Source of the DNA: Blakeslea trispora
Taxonomy: Eukaryota > Mucoromycota > Mucoromycetes > Mucorales > Choanephoraceae
Direction: 5' to 3'
Assembly (NCBI GenBank): GCA_025331445.1
Contig: JAIWNE010000013.1
Coordinates: 428,383-492,382 of the forward strand
Length of the DNA stretch: 64,000 nt
Positions 1-10,375 of the stretch are shown piece by piece. Position 1 is the first letter of the stretch; every line of letters begins with the position of its first letter. The translations under genes were made by a program, and so were the position numbers. The notes under the pieces were generated by a model, which ran no database searches, was not told where the DNA came from, and worked only from the letters and a program-made list of their open reading frames with translations.

Positions 1-1040
1 AACCCAATGCTTATTGTTAGATGCTGAAGTAACCAAAGGTAAAGACTGGTTACCTATTGTACACAATGTATCAGTATATCGAGGCAGTATGGAAGATATA
101 TATAGACATCACTAGCACCATACACCAACTTGGTACACCAAAAGAACAGGAAGTAGTCCAGTCGCATTCAGGAGCATCAAGAAAATGAGATTTGTCAAAA
201 AGAATATTAACATCAAATCAAGTCTGCAATACGAAAGAAAACTCATTTCTCTACGATTGTTAAATTATAAGCATGATCAACAATATGAGCTGCATAAACA
301 TACCCACAAATGAGACAAATACAAATGCAGACGAATGATATATAGCTGTGTATATGTCATAATTAACTTACATGTTTTTGTTGATATAAGAGCATCCATG
401 TATTATCCGGTTCTTTTTTTTTTACTGCAAAATAATGAACAACAATCACCGCAAGTGGTTTATGCCAATCTCTTCTACTTACATACTAAAAATAGAAATG
501 TGGTCTTTTTGTATTGTCTAACAAAGAAACAAGATGTGCATTATATATAACAAGAATAAATCAAGTTCATGCAAAAAAAAAAGAAACCACATTTAATATA
601 TCAACCCATGACAATACTATTTGGTAATGCGGTCAATCTGCTCTATATAAACGAAGAAAAAAAAACGACCTTTTCCCTCATTTTATTATTAACAACAATA
701 AACGTTTTGAATGCAAAGGTAACAAAGCTTTTCAGTAGACTAAGGGAAATTCGCTAAAGATTACTTAGTCAAATACAGAAAATACCTCCTGCCACTTACA
801 TGATATGAAAAAGAGAGGCTGCTTGTAAGAAAGGTATCTATTTCTTTATGATTGTTGTCACCTATTTGTACTGATCAAGATAAGTAGGTCTTTTTTTATT
901 TGCTCTGTTCTTAAAGACGCGGTAAGTGATCCATTCAAGAGCTAAAAAGATATACAAGAAGCAAAAAAACTAAAGCAATGTTTGCACTTTAGTTTTTTCT
1001 ATATTAGAGGTTTTCTGGGGAGCTGTACAAAACGGTACGT
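1..1040. other. Gene-free AT-rich left edge
   Basis: No reading frame here resembles a known protein, and the short ORFs are low in complexity. The only structure I see is a small hairpin at about 963-997, where A-rich ACTAAAG and its complement flank a loop of roughly ten bases. It could be a chance AT-rich inverted repeat. Confidence 0.6.
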
Positions 1041-1059
1041 CCTAACGGAATGTCCGTAG

Positions 1060-1371
1060 TAAAGTTTCTCAAAACCCAACAAATATAACAAAACGAGAAG
1101 TCGACCAGCTACTTAAAGCAGTAGCTAGACGCGACAACGACAGTCGCTCACTAAAGCAAGTACTCTTGGAAAACGCTGCAGTATACCACTACAAGAAGAA
1201 GTCCAGCTCTTCAAGGGACTCCATCTACCAAGAAAGCAAAAGCATCAGAATCAATGCTTCAATTGAGAAGGTCTTGAGCAGCTTCAATGAAACAATTGAC
1301 AAGCAGATGGGCATGGATTGGTGTGGTAAGTGCACAATATACTTGAAACATACATGATGTGATTGACATTT
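1060..1371 (+). pseudogene. Truncated copy of the palindrome nuclease-like gene (exon 1 fused to exon 7)
   Basis: This stretch matches the start of the gene at 16,647 (the part reading TNITKREVDQLLKAVARRDN, without a clear ATG) and then jumps directly to its seventh exon (KKSSSSRDSIYQESKSIRIN onward), ending in the same splice donor and the same start of the following intron (GTAAGTGCACAATATACTTG). Everything between, about 1.2 kb in the intact copy and including both presumed catalytic motifs, is missing. The join lies where exon 1 (AAGCTGAAGTCCAGCTCC) and exon 7 (AAGAAGAAGTCAAGCTCT) resemble each other, so a deletion between short similar sequences is the simplest explanation. It is not expected to make a working protein. 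Downstream the homology stops near 1,371, and the 3' tail of the same gene reappears at 2,928-3,005 beyond a TIR element. Confidence 0.8.
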
Positions 1372-1377
1372 TAAACT

Positions 1378-1440
1378 AGTTGCTTTATTTAAGAGTGCTT
1401 TATTTAAGGACTCTTTATTTAATGGAGCTGTAGTGTTTAT
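1378..1440. repeat. Three spaced TTTATTTAA motifs
   Basis: The motif CTTTATTTAA occurs three times at about 17-bp spacing just after the truncated nuclease-like gene (around 1383, 1400 and 1414), with one more at about 1929 next to the TIR element. It may be a remnant of a repeated end sequence. No function can be assigned. Confidence 0.5.
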
Positions 1441-1942
1441 GGGTTATTGAATAAAGAAAAGACAAGAAAGTACTTTGATAATCTCTTTATTCTTAAAAAG
1501 TGGAATAATGTTTCTAAACTAAATAATACAGTGGTCTTTATACAATTTCTAAAGTCTGTGTCTACTCGAATGTGAATGGATTTTACTAACCCTTATTCTC
1601 ATAAAATAAAAGGGAAATAATCTTCATATGACGGTTGAGGTCTTCTTCCAGTGTTCTACCATTGTCCGTTCCTGAATACAGTTGGATTAGTACTTTAAAT
1701 CTGGGATGGCTTGATTTGGAACTTGTGTAGTTTTCTCTGTTCTTTTTCTTCTGAGTAAGCATTTACTGCTTACTTTGTCTTATGTGTATATTAGCTTTCA
1801 CTTTTTACATTATGATGAGCTTCTATTAGTTTGAGTTGTATATCGTAATCTAAATAAATAATTCTTTTATTTGATATCATTTTCAGTATCTAATTTTATC
1901 TATAATATGGTGAAATCACCACAGGAGCTTTATTTAATGACT

Positions 1943-2920
1943 AACACTTGGTCCACTCACTTCGTCCACTTCTTAAGTACACCCGCTCAAACTTCCTTGA
2001 CATGATAGTAATCATCATACACCCCCCAACTTTTCGTCCACTCTGTGTACAAGTTTCCTGTAAAAGAAAATATAGCTTAGTCAACATAATTACTTAGTTA
2101 CTTTTTGTTTGATTTTGGAAATGAATTGCCACAGGCTAGGACTTGTTTTTGGCATGTAAGAGACAGAAAATTCAAAGGTGGGTTTGTAACCGGATGCTCA
2201 AATTAGCAGCGAAATATATGTAAACTACGACATTGTATGTGTCTGCTACAACTTGGGCACAGTCAGTTCTGTAAAACCATTCAACTATTTCTTTCTTGTT
2301 AATTCCTTTTTTGATGGTTTCTTCCAATCTGTCAATTTAGAATACAAGGAAGTGCTCTTCGTATGACGATCTGAAAGTTTGACAAGTTCTAAACACTCTC
2401 GATTTGACCTCAATGTATTGGTCACCATCTTCGTAACTAGGGCCGTTCCTGTTGACGAAGAAAGCAACTGAAAGAAAGCCGCAATTACATTTCCTTTAGG
2501 ATTAAGATATCTAGTGATGTAGGATTTTTTGATTGGAGGACTGAGTATACTACGAACAGCTTGGCTTATGTTGGCTCGAGAGCGTTTGTTTGGTGCGTAT
2601 TGCATGTCAAAAACATAATCATCCTTTCCATAGTTAACTTGGCTAATAGCTCAAGATAAGAAGATGACTTCACATTGTCTCTTTTGGAACAGATACGATT
2701 TCGAGTTATTCTTCGGGTATAGAAAAACATATGGATAAGAGACTGGATAGTCAATGAAAAACTGAGAAAAATAATTATCTAAGGGTTGAGATAGAGTGGA
2801 CAAAAAATCAAGTACCTGAAGAGCATTTCAGAGTGGACAAAAAGTTGGGGGGTGTATGATGATTACTATCATGTCAAGGAAATTTGAGCGGATGTACAAA
2901 AGGAGTCGACGAAGTGTTGA
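1943..2920. mobile_element. TIR element 1 carrying an OTU-protease relict
   Basis: The ends form an imperfect inverted repeat of about 90 bp: the left end reads through CACTTCGTCCACTTCTTAAG and CATCATACACCCCCCAACTT, and the right end contains the complement of both. The interior, on the minus strand, decodes in broken frames to an OTU-like cysteine protease fragment: NCGF, then an N-G-P-x-YEDGDQ stretch, then a YEEHF-like stretch. The same pieces in the same order occur in the element at the palindrome centre (14,659-15,880). No transposase is visible, so this is a non-autonomous or decayed DNA transposon. A Mutator-like origin would fit long TIRs with captured protease domains but is not demonstrated. 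No clear target-site duplication was found. Confidence 0.7.
2285..2605 (-). pseudogene. OTU-like cysteine protease relict (copy 1)
   Basis: The minus strand opens with SQAVRSILSPPIKKSYITRY followed by LNPKG, matching the copy in the palindrome centre. It then changes frame at the presumed catalytic segment: read one frame over it gives NCGF, FFVNRNGPSYEDGDQ and EEHF. OTU-family deubiquitinases have the catalytic Cys in a GD-x-NC context, which is present in the better copy (GDQNCGFRT near 15,130). Further frame breaks and stops follow toward 2,100, where a DTYNVVVYIY stretch resembles the C-terminal half of the fold. It is not a functional gene. Confidence 0.55.
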
Positions 2921-2927
2921 TCTGTTT

Positions 2928-3005
2928 TAACATTGAGCACCAGGTTTTTAGTTGTCTGACTCTTGAAAGGATAGAGTACGATTTAAAGATATCTGCAATG
3001 AACGC
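2928..3005 (+). repeat. 3' tail of the nuclease-like gene, displaced by the TIR element
   Basis: The sequence from TTTTAACATTGAGCAC to AATGAACGCTTA is clearly related to the segment just downstream of the stop codon of the palindrome gene (18,560-18,650), including a shared TTAGTTGTCTGAC and TGAAAGGATAGAG. It abuts the right end of TIR element 1. The order gene fragment, TIR element, gene tail therefore matches an insertion next to an older copy of the gene. Confidence 0.7.
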
Positions 3006-3009
3006 TTAA

Positions 3010-6000
3010 AGGATCAAGAGAGGTAACAACAACAGCAGAGACACGCAAGCAAACTGAGAGAGGAGGAAAGCTTTTCTTCTTTAAGAGAGTCATTTTAGCA
3101 GTTGACTATTTAAGTTGTGGTTGAGAAATTTAAGAGAAAGAGAAGACAGAGCTATAAAGTAAGAGTTTAAGTACTCTAATTGAACAATCAATACATCTTT
3201 GTTTAGCAATTTCTAAAGCCGGTTTGATCATCTAATTATTTTATTCTGCATTCTAGAACATAATATAGAATAAAACCGTCTTTCTTTTGGTCTAATTGAC
3301 TTTTTTCTTGGTTATTAATAGTGAGCATATCATGGACTTCTCACTTGTTATCTTTTAATTCTATTAGCTGAACATGACTTGTATTCAGTGAGACGTGTAC
3401 AAGTGATGGGAAACTTGAGTTTATCATAATTTTTATTTTTTAAAATCGTAGTTGGACACAACCAAGTCCCTGTGCTCTTTGTTTGCTAAGTGAATTGATA
3501 TCCATAAATGTTTGAATAAGCTCAAGGAAGCCACTAGAAACGTTAGTTACGTAAATTTCAGCCCTCTAAAAACTAATGCTGGTTTTTAGAACAAACAGAT
3601 TAAAGGATCAATCACTATAATTCATTGTTCTGAGTTGAAAGATACATACTAAGCTGATTTTGATAACATCTACAGCTTTTTATAAAAAAATAAAGGACGT
3701 CTTATCAGCTGGAAAAGGGAACCCTCAATGACCTAAAGTATCTTTTGATTTTACTCAAGTAATTCAAAAAATTACCAACTTTTTTTTTGGACTCCAATAT
3801 GAATTTTTTGAGACGAGGTGAGACGCAATGAGACGGGAGGCCACTGAATTGGATAGTACTAGACCTAATCTAATTAAATAAATGTTTAAGCACAATGGTC
3901 TTATTCTTCCCTTCATTGAAGGGCGTAATTCCTTGGGAAAGTAATGCTTACCTTATCAAAGGAACAGTTTGCACTTACCGAACTACATCATTATAATAGT
4001 ACCCTTTTTGCCGCTTTTTCAAGAGACGATCACTATAATTGTTCTCTTAAAACATGCAGCTCATTTGTAGCTAAGTTTCGAAGCAGCTAATGCTGAGAGA
4101 TTGCAAACGCTACCTAGAAATTCTGAACCAAACACGAAAGCTAAATAAAAGCAAGAACTTCCAAGAAGTGAGAAAAAAAAAGTATAGATGGATCACTCTG
4201 TTTGCCCTGAGGTTGACGTAGAATGTCAAGCCCAATTAAATTGCTTTAATAGCCTGAATTATCTAGCAACACCCACGGCTTTTTATAGAGATAAAACTTT
4301 TGCTGTTAATCTGACAACCAGACAGACGTAGAATGTCAGGCCCAATTAAATTGCTTTAATAGCCTAAATTATCTAGCTGCTTTCCCCAGAAAAACAGGTG
4401 AAACAAATCATAAAAGCGATGAAAAAAGGAATAATTCTACACCTTGAAGTAATGAATAAAAAGAGGATTTTGGGAGACAAAAGTCACATGAACTGGCAAA
4501 ACATTTCAAATTCCAACTCCGTATGTCTCATTTTAAGGCGGGGCTGCTGTGTCTGGGGGGCTACTCCGCCGGTAATAAGCAATACGATTGGACACTGTTA
4601 GCCAATAAAAGTTGTTATTACCGTCGCTCATTTAAGCTTTTGCATACAATGCTTTTTGATGAGTGGGCTCAAACAGAACATTACTAAAAACTACAGAATT
4701 TTCTCTCTGTTCTACCAAAGAGATTCATCAAGAAAATTACAGTGATTGAAAGCTTGTTGGACTACAAATAAGAAACGAAAGTGAGTAAGACAATCAAGCT
4801 AACGAAGTAAGCTTTGTCTCAGAAACGAAGCCAGTAACGCCCTGCAATCCTTACAAGAGCTGGATTTCGTTTAAGGAACATTATTAGAGGAGTTAATGAA
4901 AGACATGCTCGAATAAAAAAGTGTCCCATTTATGGAATCAAGCTTGTAATGTGATTTTTTGGGTAAAAATCATCAGCACTGTACATTTTGAGGTATATGA
5001 AATAACTTACCTCCTGCTATAAATTAAAGGGAGTTTGTTTCTGTTTGAGAAGGGCGACCACAAGCAGTACCCAGATCAAACTTGGTTGTTGTCGTTTGTC
5101 TATATAAATCAAACATTTGATTGTATTTGTTCTTTCAAAAGCTTAGCTTCTCTAAAGAAAGAAAACTGTCTACCTTAAAAGATTTCATGCTATTGTTTCC
5201 TTAGTAATAAATTTGATGATTTTTTTTGGTGAATAGCGTTCACTCCACGTACAAAACGATCTAAAATGTACAACTCGATATCAAGCAAGTAGTCTAATAT
5301 TTTTAAAGTAAAAACATATTATACCCTTATCAAATAGGTCTTTTCATATGTGTTGGCTATCTTTAGAAGGAATCAATAAACTGCATTGATTGCTGTAACA
5401 CAGACATAGCAAAGAGCAGTTCTTCTCCTGCTGGTTTTTTCCTGCCTATCTTTCTCTTATCGCTTTGTGTACTGAAATTATATTACTGTAGATAACTGTA
5501 TTGTTCAATCAACTTCTGTCTCAAATAACGGCTCATTGTTCTTTCCTATTGTCAGCCGTTTCGAGCGATTAAAGCTGTCTTTAAGGGTTAGCATGATGAG
5601 TCTGATCAAATAGATGTGTATTTTATCTTTTTTTGAATATGGTTATCTATTTTAGTTATCATTAAACTCTGTTTCTTTATTGAGTACTACTTTCTTTGTT
5701 TTGAGAAGATGTGTGCTTCCCACTTCAAGTGTAACATAACACCAAAAACAGGAATATTACTTGATAATAGAAGACAATGAAAACTGCATTGGCTTTAGAA
5801 ATATATAAATAGAGAGATAAATTAGAAGAAGGATTGGACCATTCTTATATCACTCTTCTTTAATTCCTTTTTTTTTTCTGTTAATTTCATTGTTGTGCTG
5901 CAAATAATACAGGTAATCAATTTAAAGTAAGTTAGCTTAAAGAAGATTGTAAAGGTAAACGTAATGAACTCACACAAGTCGTAAATCAGGCGCCAGTATC

Positions 6001-6192
6001 ATCACTTTAATGGTACGCGAAAAGGCCAGACAATACTCTGTTTATACAGATGAAGATGTCAGAGGACCAATCCTAGCATCTGCTTCTGCTTCTGTTGTCA
6101 CCCAAGCTACTCGAAGAAGATGGAGAGATCAACCTGCACAAGAATTCATCGGCGCATTTGAAATGGCTGCAAAAACTTATATTATTGAATAG
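3010..6192. other. Repeat-rich interval without a recognisable gene
   Basis: About 3.2 kb of AT-rich DNA. I found no credible coding exon except a possible short one just upstream of the 6,193 ORF: an open frame from 6,010 lies in the same frame and ends in TAG at 6,190-6,192. A direct repeat is annotated separately at 4,213-4,377. A GGGGCTGCTGTG / CTCCGCCGG patch around 4,540-4,575 is more GC-rich than its surroundings and may be a repeat remnant. Confidence 0.5.
4213..4377. repeat. Pair of ~54-bp direct repeats
   Basis: Two copies start with GACGTAGAATGTCA and end with AATTATCTAGC, at about 4,213-4,266 and 4,324-4,377. They differ at only about two positions. The 57 bases between them are unrelated to the repeat. 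Nothing in the repeat suggests coding capacity. Confidence 0.8.
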
Positions 6193-7850
6193 ATGCAAAA
6201 ATCGCCTAACCCTGCTAATGGTAAAGAAGTACTAAAAGCTAAAAGGACGGCTCCAAAAGGGTTCTATGCCAAAGTAGAGGAGATGGCCAATCTAGAAAAA
6301 GGTGAAGCATCAGCAAGATTCAGAGATGATAATAATATGCCCAGGGGTCATATCGCTTGGAATCAGTACCTATCAAACAATTTTGATCAAATCTATCAAG
6401 AATTTCAAGAGTCTGCTAGAGCAGGCACTCCTAGTGATTTCCTTTCTGCTTTGACAATGCAAAGCCCAATGAGTGCTGCTTCGCCTTCAGAAGCTAGTCC
6501 CATGAGCATGGCTGCTTCTCCATCTGAAGATATACCTATGCTATCTGAAGATGTGCCTGAAGAACTGGAAACTGAAGAAACTGAAGATGAAAACTATGCT
6601 GTCTGTACTGTGTCATTCAACTCAATTTTGCGTAAAAACTTGAATGAACCAATCAAGACCATATTTGATACCAAGATGAACATGCTTGTCCCTTCTGCAT
6701 CTGATTTTATAGCTGATTTCCAACTCCTTGTATTTCTAACCATGCTTTCATTTCGCAATCATACTTTTGTGCTGGACACAAACCAAATCAACTTCCAAGC
6801 AGCAGAAGGCTTTAGAACACAAGACATATTTCCTGACAATTTCAAAATGCAAGAACATGTTCAGCATTCCGCTAGCCCACTACCTCAAAACCATGATGCT
6901 CTTGACGCACAAATCCGCGGTTTGTTTACTAGCAATCATCTGAGTTTATTATTATCTGAATTCTATGGAGCAAGAGGCATGACTGATGCTAGCAAATCTA
7001 AATACCCTCTAATTTTGAGTCTAATCAACATCATAAAACCACACTACAGCTCCCAAACTACCTTTGAAAAAAACTCTCTTACCAGAGAATGCTACCTGTC
7101 TGCCCTGACCACCTATCAAACCAATCTATCCAACATGTGGGCCGAGAAGAAAATGTTCAAGATCCTGTTGGACAAGCTATTGTTAGCACTCTTAAGAATC
7201 CATCTGTCTCCTTTGAGAGAAAAAAAGCATCAAGAATACCTCAGTACCTACGCAGACCGTGCAAAAGAACGTCAAAAGAAGAAAAACGAGGAGAGCCAGT
7301 TGCCCCCACAAGTTCAAAACCATGATATTTCTGTATTACCATCAAGTGTGTATCGCAAGATCATTAGGAATGAGAAATACCGCTTGAGGAAGTATAACCG
7401 GAAAGCAAAAAAAGGTGACATTTGGATCGTACGCGCTGCCGAGAGCAAAAAACGTATCAAGACGTACGAAGATTTTATCATACAGAAGGTAACAGTTTTT
7501 TCTTATCTCGACTTATAACAGTAGCACTCATAAACCTTTATCTTCACTTTATTTAGAAGAAGCGAGAGACACAAAAACAAACTACATCTAAACATGTTGT
7601 TGCTGAAAATGCCCCTGGTCCAAGTCGAAAGCGACCTCTTGAAGATATAGGTGATGAAGAACGAGCTGAAGGCAGCAAAAAATTGGCTGTATCTGTTGGA
7701 AGTCAATCTGCAAAGCCTCTAAATATCAAGTCTAGCAAAGGCAAAGAACCAATGAGATCCCCGTCAGAAGAATCAGCCATGGCCAAAAAAGTATCTGAAG
7801 AAGCTGCTTTACCTCCATCCCCGATGACTATTCTAGTGTTGAAGAAGTAG
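6193..7850 (+). CDS. Uncharacterised ORF directly upstream of the Fanzor-like nuclease, possibly its N-terminal part
   Basis: Exon 6,193-7,488 (432 codons) joins in phase 0 across a 68-bp GT-AG intron (7,489-7,556) to an exon that runs to a TAG at 7,848-7,850. I do not recognise the family. Visible features are a Ser/Pro/Met-rich then acidic stretch at residues ~90-135, a hydrophobic helical middle, a Lys/Arg-rich segment ending in ERQKKKNE (~365), a second basic patch (RLRKYNRKAKK), and a possible nuclear-localisation-like RKRPLED followed by acidic residues after the intron. An upstream frame in register (6,010-6,192) is separated only by one TAG. The next ORF continues in a different frame with similar acidic composition (SSVEEVDIIEEED), and the two frames overlap in about 7,797-7,848, so one indel would fuse them into a protein of roughly 1,300 residues. 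It is either an N-terminal domain of the nuclease gene with a frameshift, or a separate companion gene. Confidence 0.5.
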
Positions 7851-7873
7851 ATATAATTGAAGAAGAAGATGTT

Positions 7874-10165
7874 TTGAGGGATAGTAGCCAAGATGCTAGT
7901 AGAAGGCGTATATTCGAATTGAAGGGTCTGATGAAAAGCTTACTATTTGAAGATGATGATCTCACTCGTGAATCTTTGGTGAATAAACGCGCTGATCTTG
8001 TAGAACATGAGATTAATGTATGCTTACTTATTGTCACAAGGCTCAAACCATATATCCCATCAAAAGCAAACTATGAATCTATTGGCCACCAACTTCCATT
8101 TATTATCCTTGCAAATGATCTTCTCCGCTGTGCCGGTTATGCTAGATTTAATCGCAACATGTGCCCTATGCCGTCTGCCAGCCTAAAAGCTTTCCGAATG
8201 AATGCAGAATCCCTCTACTCTTTGTATTGTAATCATGGTCAACAAAAACTGAGATTCTTCAAATATGATGGCACACCGCTTCAACGTACAATTGATGTCT
8301 ATAATCATAAGGATGCTGTGTTTAATTCCTTTTTCGATATGGCAAGCATTCAAGCAGCATGCAAAAGAAACAAGTTAATATTCGCACACAACATCACTAT
8401 TCTGCCCGGCTTACAGCATGTAAGGTTGTTAGGTACAAAGATGAACAAGCCCAAGGAAACAACAGCTTCTTTAAAAAAGCAGCCTTCCACCAGCAATCTT
8501 CCAGAATCAACATGGCAGCAAATCCTGTTGCAGTCTGAAAAAGACAAGAACAACCTCAAGAATGAAATTGCTACTTTGCAGAAAGAAGTGAATGATTTGT
8601 CCAAGAACCTGAAGCAAGCTTGTAAAGCATACAATGATGGTAACTTTGGTATTCAAATCAAAGTAGCTAAGCGATATTGGAAAAACCCTTTCTCCGAGCC
8701 TTCTGCAATTCAAGCTCTACCAACTGAACCATCTAGGCCATCCACTCCTTCCGAAGAAGCTGAAGCCGGTCTTTGTGGCTGCTTGCCAGACATCTTTAAT
8801 ATCATTCGCAACGCAATCAACAAACTCAAAGGTACTCAATCTGGCCAGCAGGAACTGCCAGTGGCTATACCTACCGAGCTACAAAAGAAAGCTTTAGATG
8901 ACATTCGAAAGGAGATATCTCAGCTCATCAATTTGTTAAAAGAAAAAAGATATGAGGGTTATTTGGCTGTTGAAGAATGCAAGCGCGAGTTATCTGATCA
9001 AAGATTTAGTCTGTATATTCGACGTAGAGCTCTTGCCATGCCTAAAAAAGACAAGGGAAAGCAGAAGGCTGAAAAGACCTTGAGACATATCCAAAAGGCT
9101 GATGTCAATGAACGAGGTGCTATATTCAAGTCTGAAGATGCAAAACTTGATCCAGATCCTCAACGACTTTCTCAAGATTTCGTTTTCTCTGGCACGGACA
9201 ATGGCATTGTAAAAATGTCAGAATCAGTACCTGTTTCACTTGAACGATATGTCTACCATTTGAAGCTCCACAACCGTTTCGCTGCTTTGACTGAGCAAAC
9301 TGAACCTGAATTCCAACCATTGCCTGAAGCAAAGACAGTCTCGGCTGAAGATGTTGATTTTGCAAGTAGAAACTTTCATTACAGACATGAGTTGGCGTTG
9401 ATGAAGAAAAACAGTCCGCAAGTCGCTGAAGCAGAAGCAGCATTGTCACGTCAAAATTTCAGTACTATCAAGAATGAAGAAGATGTTTGGAATGCGTACA
9501 GATGTTTACAAGATAATAAGAATGTAGTGAGAAGCTTCTACCAGAATGCCAAGATGAAGAAGGGTGATATGAAAAGAGAAATGTTTATGAAGAAGCCAAA
9601 AGACCGTGTTTGTGCTCGAGAACGTCTTTGGTTGAACCCTAAAGTAGAAGCAGTCAAAGATCGAAAAGGCAAGAAGAAAGTAGAGCCTCAGTCATCTCAG
9701 AAGCAGTTGGTTATGATGATTGGTGATAGAGGTATGGGTGTTGGCTCCAGAATCAAGCGGCACTTGCGCTATGGTGGAACTTGGAAACAGGATAACCATG
9801 CCCGCTATACAACAGTCAGCATTACCAATGAAAACTATACTTCCCAGACATGTGTCTATTGCTTTCACAAACTTCAACATCCAAAGCAGCTCATACAAGT
9901 GAAAAGCAAAACAGTATATAGAAACATGAAAGGCGCGTTCCATTGTTTGAACCCTGAATGCCCATCTGTCAAGAATGGTCGTGGGGTAAGTGGCCGTGAC
10001 AAACTGTCTGCTCTTGCTATTGCCATTTCCGGGATTACAACTTTGCTCTTTCAGCAAACCCTCCCTGCTTTCTGTCAAACCATCAGTCCCTCCGACACCG
10101 AATTTAATCACAAAACAGCATCCTTTTGTACAAGAAGCGGTGTATTGGCTGCACGCGAAGCGTGA
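7874..10165 (+). CDS. Fanzor/TnpB-like RuvC nuclease
   Basis: The reading frame is open upstream of 7,874; the first in-frame ATG is at 7,931. The C-terminal part has the RuvC plus zinc-ribbon layout of TnpB (IS605 OrfB) and its eukaryotic relatives, the Fanzors. Counting from 7,874, RuvC-I is FSGTDNGIV (Asp ~442), RuvC-II is NENYTSQTC (Glu ~653), and RuvC-III is GRDKLSALAIAISG (Asp ~709). Two zinc-binding pairs, C660/C663 and C691/C696, sit between II and III exactly as in TnpB, and a GDRGMG segment precedes RuvC-II. The middle is a coiled-coil-like region (~215-260) and Lys-rich linkers. Known Fanzors are RNA-guided DNA endonucleases found in transposons, with the guide RNA encoded around the 3' end of the gene. 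Function here is inferred. A frameshift upstream (7,797-7,848) may make the locus defective. A dead relative lies at 52,480-53,270. Confidence 0.7.
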   Translation: MRDSSQDASRRRIFELKGLMKSLLFEDDDLTRESLVNKRADLVEHEINVCLLIVTRLKPYIPSKANYESIGHQLPFIILANDLLRCAGYARFNRNMCPMPSASLKAFRMNAESLYSLYCNHGQQKLRFFKYDGTPLQRTIDVYNHKDAVFNSFFDMASIQAACKRNKLIFAHNITILPGLQHVRLLGTKMNKPKETTASLKKQPSTSNLPESTWQQILLQSEKDKNNLKNEIATLQKEVNDLSKNLKQACKAYNDGNFGIQIKVAKRYWKNPFSEPSAIQALPTEPSRPSTPSEEAEAGLCGCLPDIFNIIRNAINKLKGTQSGQQELPVAIPTELQKKALDDIRKEISQLINLLKEKRYEGYLAVEECKRELSDQRFSLYIRRRALAMPKKDKGKQKAEKTLRHIQKADVNERGAIFKSEDAKLDPDPQRLSQDFVFSGTDNGIVKMSESVPVSLERYVYHLKLHNRFAALTEQTEPEFQPLPEAKTVSAEDVDFASRNFHYRHELALMKKNSPQVAEAEAALSRQNFSTIKNEEDVWNAYRCLQDNKNVVRSFYQNAKMKKGDMKREMFMKKPKDRVCARERLWLNPKVEAVKDRKGKKKVEPQSSQKQLVMMIGDRGMGVGSRIKRHLRYGGTWKQDNHARYTTVSITNENYTSQTCVYCFHKLQHPKQLIQVKSKTVYRNMKGAFHCLNPECPSVKNGRGVSGRDKLSALAIAISGITTLLFQQTLPAFCQTISPSDTEFNHKTASFCTRSGVLAAREA

Positions 10166-10375
10166 TAAGCAAGGTTGTAAGTGTTACACAAACTCTAATT
10201 GCTTTAAATTGCTAAATCTTCTCTCCCCCCAGACATGACAGCTTTGCCCATTTTAATCCTTGTCCTTCAGTCTTTGAATAAATTGAGCAATCAGATTTCA
10301 GCCCTGAAGCAATTGACATCTACAATGGGATATTTGGCTGTAAAAGCAATAAAAACTAATATAGAAACGTAATGT
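10166..10375 (+). other. 3' flank of the Fanzor-like gene, possible guide-RNA region
   Basis: Homology with the dead copy continues just past the stop (GAAGCGTGATAAGC here) and fades near 10,185. Then comes a GT...CCCCCCAG segment that would make a good 61-bp intron (10,177-10,236). If spliced, the alternative frame running from ITKQHPFVQEAVYWLHAKRD continues through about 48 codons to a TAA near 10,373. This could be a short overlapping exon or chance. In Fanzor/TnpB loci the omega RNA spans this position, so it is the first place to look for one. Confidence 0.25.
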
